This document shows, one piece after another, positions 58,206-64,000 of a stretch of 64,000 nucleotides of DNA. The stretch is from Candidatus Thiodiazotropha sp. (GTDB taxonomy: Bacteria; Pseudomonadota; Gammaproteobacteria; Chromatiales; Chromatiaceae). Positions within the stretch are counted from its first letter, which is position 1, and every line of letters begins with the position of its first letter. A program made the position numbers and the translations under genes. The DNA is taken from the NCBI GenBank assembly GCA_023838465.1, contig JAIVEQ010000010.1:1-64000 (forward strand), written 5' to 3'. Under the pieces are notes generated by a model that saw only the letters and a program-made list of their open reading frames with translations, was not told where the DNA came from and searched no databases.

Positions 58206-58450
58206 GACTTGCCATCCCGTACCACTTCAACCACGACAATATACTCTCCATCAACGGTTTGGGTCTCCACCACCCGGTGGCCGTTGATACGTGACCAGGC
58301 AGGAATATCATTGAGTGCCCCCGGGTCGGTACAGATCGCTTCAACCAGACTACCATCTGGCAACAGCTCGATTGCATTCTGAACCCTGATCACCGGCATC
58401 GGACAGAGCAAACGCCTACAGTCGATTATCTGCCGACTCAAATCAACCAC
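58202..58450 (-). CDS. tusA: TusA family sulfurtransferase
   Basis: An 82-residue TusA-like protein with the catalytic Cys in DCRRLLCPMPVIRV (about residue 16), the CPxP motif of sulfur carriers. The usual spacing and fold size are present. TusA passes persulfide sulfur in tRNA thiolation or in sulfur oxidation. Here it sits between a PP-loop protein and a CDF transporter, overlapping both, so it is probably part of that operon. Confidence 0.9.
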   Translation of the reverse strand: MVDLSRQIIDCRRLLCPMPVIRVQNAIELLPDGSLVEAICTDPGALNDIPAWSRINGHRVVETQTVDGEYIVVVEVVRDGKS

Positions 58451-59481
58451 TCCTTCGGGATCTCGTGCGCCTGCATCGGATGCACCTTCAATATCCGCGT
58501 ATCACCTGCCAGATCGGTAAACTGCAGTTCAACTTCATCCGCATTACGGCCCTGACTATAGCGAGCCACCAATCGAGCAATCAGTTCTACATCCTGATCA
58601 CCGATGTCCCCATCGATCAGGGCGAACGGCCCGCCGTGGCTCACTGTCTTCAGATGCGGGTAGAGTTTACGGTAGCCCTGCATAAAATTGGCTTCACCCT
58701 CTTCTCGGGCGATAATTATCTTGAAGTGGCTGGCCGGTCGCAGGTGACGACCCACCTTGAGCAGCATGATGTCATCCATCTCATATTCCCGATTGCCACG
58801 GGCGCGCCAGAGATCTTTCAATTTAATGGCATACGACTCGTCAGTCAGAAAACAGCAACCACCGGCAGGTTGTGCATAATCCTCAATACCGAGACTTGCA
58901 GCCAGCGCCATTTGTGGCTTTCTGCTACGACCTGAGAAACCATACAACCGTGTGCGATCTACCCAACCCGCTCTTTCCGGTAGGGTCTCAGGCAGGTTCT
59001 TGGCGCAAAGGGGGCGTAGCAGCAGATCTTCTGCACCCGATTCGCCAGAAACAATGGGCATAGTATCTTTGCGCTGAGACATCGGCCGCTGGCCAATGAC
59101 TTCACCGGTAACGATAAAATCGAACCCCTTGGCCTGAATCCACTCATGGGCCTTGCGTACCATAAAGACCTTACAGTCCAGACAGGGATTCAGATTAGCG
59201 CCGTAGCCATGCTTCGGGTTGATCAGAACCTGTTTGTACTCCTCAACAATATCAACAATATGCAGCTTGATACCCAGTTGCTCAGCAACCCAGAGTGCAT
59301 TGTTTCGTTTATCCTTCTTTTGATCGCGCTTGCGTATAGCATGGGTATGGCCTTCGACACAGAAACCGGTGAAGAAATTGATCCCCTCAACATGAATGCC
59401 TTGTTCCAGCATGACCCGCGCGGCCAGCAGTGAGTCCAACCCACCTGAGATCAGCACTGCTGCTTTTCGTTGCTCGCTCAT
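58438..59481 (-). CDS. PP-loop (ThiI/MnmA-like) ATP pyrophosphatase, putative tRNA sulfurtransferase
   Basis: About 347 residues. The PP-loop motif LISGGLDSLLAARVML is at the N-terminus, so ATP-driven adenylation of a base or acid is expected. Conserved Cys pairs appear in NPCLDCKVFM and GGCCFLTDE and could carry sulfur or bind a metal. The C-terminal part (about 225-347) may be an NFACT-R-like RNA-binding region. It overlaps tusA by 13 bp, so it is likely to receive sulfur from TusA. Thiolation of tRNA is inferred; it is neither a standard ThiI (no THUMP domain) nor a standard MnmA. ATG 59481 is preferred to the frame opening at 59544. Confidence 0.78.
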   Translation of the reverse strand: MSEQRKAAVLISGGLDSLLAARVMLEQGIHVEGINFFTGFCVEGHTHAIRKRDQKKDKRNNALWVAEQLGIKLHIVDIVEEYKQVLINPKHGYGANLNPCLDCKVFMVRKAHEWIQAKGFDFIVTGEVIGQRPMSQRKDTMPIVSGESGAEDLLLRPLCAKNLPETLPERAGWVDRTRLYGFSGRSRKPQMALAASLGIEDYAQPAGGCCFLTDESYAIKLKDLWRARGNREYEMDDIMLLKVGRHLRPASHFKIIIAREEGEANFMQGYRKLYPHLKTVSHGGPFALIDGDIGDQDVELIARLVARYSQGRNADEVELQFTDLAGDTRILKVHPMQAHEIPKEWLI

Positions 59482-59636
59482 AGTTGAATGAAGTTGATGG
59501 AAAAGCGGAATTATACCCTGATTTTGAAAAAAACTGCCCCACAAGTATGCAACACAATGATTAACAAAGCGGCATAATGGAATGTAGGATTTGTGGATAT
59601 AATGCAGTCTGCTTTACACAATACCAGGGGATAACC

Positions 59637-60086
59637 ATGGAAGTATTTCGAAATTTAGCCCTCTCACTTTTGCTACTGCTCGCTAGCTCGGCGGTCTCTG
59701 CCAGCGGTCTACTGGATGCGCTGACAAGCCAGTTAGGCGTCACCTCAGAACAAGCAGCGGGTGGTGCCGGTTCTTTGTTTAATTTGGCCAAAAGTAGCCT
59801 GGCACCCAGTGATTTCTCACAAATCGCCTCTGTCGTACCTGGCATTGACAGTATGATGTCTGCCGCACCAGTAGCTGATAAGGCATCCGGCGGTGTTGGT
59901 GCAGTGGCTTCGATGCTGGGGGGGGAAGGCTCTTTAGGGAATCTTGCCAATTTGGCTTCATCATTCAGTGAGCTAGGCCTGTCTTCTGACATGATTGGCA
60001 AATTCACCCCTGTTGTACTCGAATATCTGCAAAGTGCAGGGGGTGATACCGTCATGGAAATGATGAAAGGCGCACTCGCCATGTAG
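59637..60086 (+). CDS. DUF2780-like exported protein
   Basis: About 149 residues with a signal peptide ending AVSASG and a mature chain rich in Gly, Ser, Ala and Leu (LLDALTSQLGVTSEQAAGGA, then GGVGAVASMLGGEGSLGNL). It matches the layout of DUF2780 proteins of unknown function. The ATG at 59637 is chosen for the signal peptide; the frame opens at 59577. A GCCCATGCC/GGCATGGGC hairpin (60116-60145) follows without a T run. Confidence 0.75.
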   Translation: MEVFRNLALSLLLLLASSAVSASGLLDALTSQLGVTSEQAAGGAGSLFNLAKSSLAPSDFSQIASVVPGIDSMMSAAPVADKASGGVGAVASMLGGEGSLGNLANLASSFSELGLSSDMIGKFTPVVLEYLQSAGGDTVMEMMKGALAM

Positions 60087-60115
60087 TGATTCACATTTGC
60101 AATCACCCATCATTG

Positions 60116-60145
60116 CCCATGCCTTCACTGATGATGGCATGGGCT
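60116..60145 (+). terminator. Hairpin after the DUF2780 gene
   Basis: GCCCATGCC pairs with GGCATGGGC around a 12-base loop, 30 bp past the stop codon. No T run follows, so termination efficiency is uncertain. Confidence 0.45.
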
Positions 60146-60301
60146 GCAAAGACAACCCTCCCTAAAAACATCACCGATTCGAGTTTCAAAGCACTTGCAT
60201 TGAACACCTCAGCATAGGATTTACCCGTCAGTGGGTTAGCCATAGGCAGGCTGCATCGTTATACTTACGCGGTTTTCCTCCACATCAACCGGGGTTTCGA
60301 T

Positions 60302-61240
60302 GTGAACCAAACTTCAGAACCAAAAAAAAGCGAAATCAGAACCTTCCAGGATCTGATCTTTGCCCTACAAAACTACTGGGCGAATCAGGGATGTATCATT
60401 CTGCAACCCTATGACATGGAGATGGGTGCCGGTACCTTCCACACCGCAACCTTTTTGCGCTCAATCGGTCCTGAGCCCTGGAATGCTGCTTATGTACAGC
60501 CTTCTCGTCGTCCTACAGATGGGCGCTATGGGGAAAATCCAAACCGTTTGCAACACTACTACCAGTATCAGGTAGTCATGAAACCATCCCCGAAAAATAT
60601 CCAACAGCTCTATCTGGGCTCGCTGGAGATGCTGGGTCTCGATCTCAAAGTCCACGATATTCGCTTTGTCGAAGATAACTGGGAATCACCCACATTGGGT
60701 GCCTGGGGATTGGGTTGGGAAGTTTGGTTGAATGGTATGGAGGTCACTCAGTTCACCTATTTTCAGCAGGTCGGTGGACTCGACTGCCGTCCGGTGACTG
60801 GTGAAATTACCTATGGCCTTGAACGAATTGCGATGTATCTCCAAGGTGTGGAGAGTCTGTTCGATCTGGTCTGGACCGAAGGTCCTCAGGGGATAGTGAC
60901 CTATGGCGATGTGTTTCATCAGAATGAAGTTGAGCAAACTGCTTACAATTTCGAACACGCTGATGTGAAATATCTTTTTGGACAGTTTGATCAGTGCGAA
61001 AAGGAGTCTGAAAAGCTCATAGAGTTGGATCTTCCTTTACCGGCCTACGAACAGGTTCTCAAGGCATCCCACACGTTCAACCTGCTGGATGCGCGGCATG
61101 CCATCTCTGTGACTGAGCGCCAGCGCTATATATTGAAGGTGCGAGGGCTTGCACGAGCAGTCGCCCAGGCCTATTACGATGCCCGAGAACGCCTTGATTT
61201 TCCCATGTTAAAGCCTACCCGGGAGGTCGCTAATGGCTGA
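60302..61240 (+). CDS. glyQ: Glycyl-tRNA synthetase alpha subunit
   Basis: A 312-residue subunit that carries the class II catalytic core for charging tRNA-Gly. Signatures: [39 protein letters not shown] and the [20 protein letters not shown] motif. The frame starts with a GTG at 60302; no earlier start is apparent. It overlaps glyS by 8 bp. Confidence 0.97.
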   Translation: MNQTSEPKKSEIRTFQDLIFALQNYWANQGCIILQPYDMEMGAGTFHTATFLRSIGPEPWNAAYVQPSRRPTDGRYGENPNRLQHYYQYQVVMKPSPKNIQQLYLGSLEMLGLDLKVHDIRFVEDNWESPTLGAWGLGWEVWLNGMEVTQFTYFQQVGGLDCRPVTGEITYGLERIAMYLQGVESLFDLVWTEGPQGIVTYGDVFHQNEVEQTAYNFEHADVKYLFGQFDQCEKESEKLIELDLPLPAYEQVLKASHTFNLLDARHAISVTERQRYILKVRGLARAVAQAYYDARERLDFPMLKPTREVANG

Positions 61241-63323
61241 TCAAGCTCACCTGCTATTCGAACTCGGTACAGAGGAGCTGCCACCCAAGGCATTGAGACG
61301 TCTCTCAAACTCTCTGACTGAAACCTTCGTTGCCGGCTTGGCCCAGGCAAATCTAAATCATGGGGCAGTAGAAAGTTTTGCCACTCCCCGTCGTCTCGCA
61401 CTGTTGGTCCATGACTGTGCAACTCGCCAACCAGATCGTGAAAACGAACGACGCGGTCCTGCCATTCAGGCCGCCTTTGATGAAGCAGGCAATCCAACCA
61501 AGGCGGCCGAAGGATTCGCCCGTTCCTGTAAGACAACCGTGGACCAACTTCAACGACAGAAGACAGACAAAGGCGAATGGCTGACCTACCGAACCCATGA
61601 GACCGGATTACCCGCAGCCGACCTGCTTCCCGACATCGCTACTCAGGCACTGAATAAGTTACCGATTCCCAAGCGCATGCGCTGGGGAGATTCTGATGCG
61701 CAGTTCGTACGTCCTGTCCACTGGTTGGTCTTCATTCATGGAGAACAAGTGGTACCCTGTCAACTGCTTGATGCCTCCGCCGATCGGTTAACCTATGGAC
61801 ACCGATTTCATCACCCAACTGCCATCACCCTCTACAACCCTGAAGACTACGCCTCGGTACTCGAGGACATGGGTCGGGTGATTGCCAGTTTTGATGCTCG
61901 CAGGGCAAAGATTGCAACGTCCGTTGAGAGCAGTGCAACGGCACTGGGTGCAAAAGCAGATCTCGATCCGGAATTACTGGATGAAGTCACCGCTCTCAAT
62001 GAGTGGCCGGTGCCGATCTCTGCCAGCTTCGAGGAGCGTTTTTTAGAGGTTCCACATGAAGCCCTGGTCGCTACGATGAAGGGACATCAGAAATATTTCC
62101 CACTCTTTTCAGAGGATGGCCAATTATTAAATCACTTCATCACCATTGCCAATATTGACAGCCCTAAACCTGAACTCATTCAGGAGGGTAACGAACGCGT
62201 TATCCGACCCAGGCTCGCTGATGCAATGTTTTTCTGGCAGCAGGATGGTAAACGCCGTCTGGAGGATCGTCTCGAATCCCTGAAGCAAGTGGTCTTCCAG
62301 AATAAACTTGGCTCGATGTATGACAAATCTGAACGGGTGGCGAATCTTGCTCAACTGATTGCCATCGAGATTGGCGGGGACCCGGACCTAGCTCATCGCG
62401 CAGGCCAATTAAGTCGATGTGATCTGATGACTGATATGGTGGGGGAATTTCCTGTTATGCAGGGCATCATGGGACGTTATCAGGCCCGACGTGATGGAGA
62501 AAATGCTGAACTCGCCCAAGCCCTCGAAGAGTTTTATATGCCACGTTTTTCCGGTGACCAGTTACCACAAACCCGTACCGGTATCGCCATCTCACTGGCA
62601 GAGAAACTCGATACTCTGGTGGGCATATTCGGTATTGGCCAGAAACCGACCGGAGATAAAGATCCTTTCGCGCTAAGACGTACGGCACTTGGTGCATTGC
62701 GTATCATACGTGAGCACTCACTTACTCTCTATCTTAGAGGAATTCTAGAGGCTGTAGCTGAGACTATGTCAGATAGACTGACTGAACAGCGGGTTGCAGA
62801 TGAGGTCTACAATTTCATGTTGGATCGCCTCAAAGGTATCTATACAGACCTTGGTGTCAGCAATGATCTGTTTCAAGCAGTAGCAGAGGTAAGGCCCGAT
62901 AATATGGCCGATTTCGATCAACGTATCTGGGCAATCGGGGAATTCCGAAAGCTACCGGAAGCAGAGAGCCTTTCCGCTGCCAACAAACGCATTCACAATA
63001 TCTTGAAAAAGAGCAATGAACCGCTTGCCATGCGCGCAGACCCAACACTCTTTCAGGATGATGCAGAGCGTCAACTTGCCGACAAGCTTGACGAACTGAC
63101 ACCGCTTGCTCAGCCTCTCTTTGACCGGGGTGATTATTCACAGGGTCTGCAGATCCTGGCTGCACTGAAGGAGCCCGTCGATCTATTTTTCGACCAGGTG
63201 ATGGTCATGACCGATGATGCTTCACTAAGGAACAACCGTTTGGCACTCCTCTCTCAGATGGAAAATCTTTTTCTCAGCGTGGCTGACATCTCTCGTCTAC
63301 AGCTCCTGGAAAATACCCCATGA
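61233..63323 (+). CDS. glyS: Glycyl-tRNA synthetase beta subunit
   Basis: A 696-residue subunit that recognises tRNA-Gly and helps the alpha subunit. It begins with [18 protein letters not shown], contains [17 protein letters not shown] and the HD-like region, and ends with a DALR-type anticodon domain (about 590-696). Length is typical of bacterial GlyS. Overlaps glyQ by 8 bp and the MazG-like gene by 4 bp. Confidence 0.97.
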   Translation: MADQAHLLFELGTEELPPKALRRLSNSLTETFVAGLAQANLNHGAVESFATPRRLALLVHDCATRQPDRENERRGPAIQAAFDEAGNPTKAAEGFARSCKTTVDQLQRQKTDKGEWLTYRTHETGLPAADLLPDIATQALNKLPIPKRMRWGDSDAQFVRPVHWLVFIHGEQVVPCQLLDASADRLTYGHRFHHPTAITLYNPEDYASVLEDMGRVIASFDARRAKIATSVESSATALGAKADLDPELLDEVTALNEWPVPISASFEERFLEVPHEALVATMKGHQKYFPLFSEDGQLLNHFITIANIDSPKPELIQEGNERVIRPRLADAMFFWQQDGKRRLEDRLESLKQVVFQNKLGSMYDKSERVANLAQLIAIEIGGDPDLAHRAGQLSRCDLMTDMVGEFPVMQGIMGRYQARRDGENAELAQALEEFYMPRFSGDQLPQTRTGIAISLAEKLDTLVGIFGIGQKPTGDKDPFALRRTALGALRIIREHSLTLYLRGILEAVAETMSDRLTEQRVADEVYNFMLDRLKGIYTDLGVSNDLFQAVAEVRPDNMADFDQRIWAIGEFRKLPEAESLSAANKRIHNILKKSNEPLAMRADPTLFQDDAERQLADKLDELTPLAQPLFDRGDYSQGLQILAALKEPVDLFFDQVMVMTDDASLRNNRLALLSQMENLFLSVADISRLQLLENTP

Positions 63324-63655
63324 GCCGTGACTCTTATAGGGAGATGCTGGCTGCTGTTCAAGCCTTTCATGACAAGCACCGCTTTCGCGAGACAGGTGGC
63401 GAGGAGATGACCTACCGTATTGCCCTGATGGCAGAAGAGTTGGGAGAGATCTCCAGTTGTGTCACGAAAGGTCAAAGCAAGCAAGACCTGGCTGAGGAGG
63501 TAGCTGATCTTTTTATCCTTTTGATGGGTACAGCAATCGCACAGAATTTCGACCTTAACCAGGCATTCTGGGACAAAATTGAGAAATTAGGGATGCGGGA
63601 ATCTCGTATGATCAATGGTCGTATACGTGTCTCCGAGTTCCGTGATGTTGATTAA
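63320..63655 (+). CDS. MazG-like nucleotide pyrophosphohydrolase
   Basis: A 111-residue all-alpha NTP-PPase of the MazG/MazG-like family. The Mg-binding EExxE/ExxD pattern is seen in MAEELGEISSCV and LAEEVADLFILLMG. Such enzymes remove pyrophosphate from unwanted nucleotides or dUTP/dCTP; substrate unknown. ATGA overlap with glyS indicates coupling. Confidence 0.88.
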   Translation: MSRDSYREMLAAVQAFHDKHRFRETGGEEMTYRIALMAEELGEISSCVTKGQSKQDLAEEVADLFILLMGTAIAQNFDLNQAFWDKIEKLGMRESRMINGRIRVSEFRDVD

Positions 63656-63675
63656 TAAGTAAGCGTTCACTTACC

Positions 63676-64000
63676 ATGAAACTCATAATTTTAGATAGGG
63701 ATGGTGTTATAAATCATGATTTAGATGCCTTTATAAAGAGCCCTGAAGAATGGCTGCCCATCCCAGGTAGTCTGCAAGCCATTGCCAGACTCAGCAGAGC
63801 GGGTTTTCGGGTATTCGTAGCCACCAATCAATCTGGTTTGGCTCGTGGTCTTTTTGATATTGAGACGCTGAATGCTATTCACCGGAAAATGTCAGATGCT
63901 GTTCAGGAGGTAGGTGGTCACATCGATGCTGTGCTTTTCTGCCCCCATGGCCCGGATGACAATTGTAAATGCCGTAAACCCAAGCCAGATTTATACAGAG
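63676..64000 (+). CDS. gmhB: D-glycero-beta-D-manno-heptose 1,7-bisphosphate 7-phosphatase, partial
   Basis: The first 108 residues run off the right edge. HAD motif I is ILDRDGVINHD; motif II is VATNQSGLARGLF; and the Zn-binding Cys-His pattern begins CPHGPDDNCKCRKPKPD. GmhB acts in LPS heptose synthesis, and glyQ-glyS-gmhB order is common in gammaproteobacteria. About 70-80 residues are missing. ATG 63676. Confidence 0.92.
   Translation, partial: MKLIILDRDGVINHDLDAFIKSPEEWLPIPGSLQAIARLSRAGFRVFVATNQSGLARGLFDIETLNAIHRKMSDAVQEVGGHIDAVLFCPHGPDDNCKCRKPKPDLYR

Overview
The window looks like part of a gammaproteobacterial chromosome. Most genes are core housekeeping genes in gammaproteobacterial order: gpmI-envC-ctp-yibQ, rhodanese-secB-gpsA, ubiK-comM, glyQ-glyS-gmhB and a glnA-ntrB-ntrC region. 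The assimilatory sulfur genes, polyferredoxin, cytochrome c'-like protein, TusA and PPK2 fit a respiratory, sulfur-metabolising Chromatiales-type bacterium, possibly a sulfur-oxidising symbiont. That taxonomic guess is inference. No rRNA, tRNA, CRISPR array or prophage was recognised.

Layout. 1-383: partial insertion-sequence end with three tandem repeats. 508-3726: a DUF4124 protein, then a porin-glnK-amt operon on the minus strand behind a sigma-54/NtrC-type promoter. 3997-9870: ubiK, comM, an orphan lipoprotein secretin and a DJ-1 protein overlapping yibQ. 9908-19578: ctp, envC and gpmI, diverging from an ArsR regulator, rhodanese, secB and gpsA; then trmL, a class 1B-type pyrD and an HDOD protein. 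19591-26075: AI-2E permease, lipoprotein, cysC copy 1, TraB protein, a broken cca, DUF4124, PilZ and cytochrome c'. 26210-32799: a 1283-residue FAD/Fe-S/CCG oxidoreductase, PPK2, a MITE-like element, a polyferredoxin and a DUF6868 protein. 32911-39203: cysB-like regulator facing cysJ-cysI-cysH-cysC-DUF2061. 39204-43174: a repeat-bearing spacer and a ppc gene with three separate lesions. 43402-51803: CAP-domain lipoprotein, a tiny membrane peptide, hemerythrin, a dehydrogenase, hemE, a stand-alone Cache/PDC protein, a diiron beta-lactamase-fold protein and endonuclease V. 51965-57068: ntrC, ntrB, DUF4124 and glnA with NtrC-like sites. 57069-59481: a compact CDF-TusA-PP-loop operon. 59637-64000: DUF2780 protein, glyQ, glyS, MazG-like protein and partial gmhB.

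How the genes work together. Nitrogen: NtrB/NtrC, GlnA, GlnK, AmtB and a porin form one circuit, with similar NtrC-like palindromes at three places in the window. Sulfur: CysC makes PAPS, CysH reduces it to sulfite and CysJI reduces sulfite to sulfide, under a CysB-type regulator; TusA and the PP-loop protein suggest a sulfur relay to RNA. Envelope: EnvC, Ctp, YibQ, SecB, the orphan secretin and several exported DUF4124 proteins.

Most unusual observations. (1) Two conserved genes, cca and ppc, each carry a small deletion that can be modelled as a deletion between 5-bp direct repeats. (2) ppc also has an in-frame ochre codon and a 283-bp, highly foldable insertion that I cannot assign to a known element. 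(3) Three similar NtrC palindromes mark the nitrogen circuit. (4) The CDF-TusA-PP-loop operon may be a sulfur-transfer RNA-modification module. (5) A 26-codon transmembrane peptide gene lies downstream of an FNR-like box.
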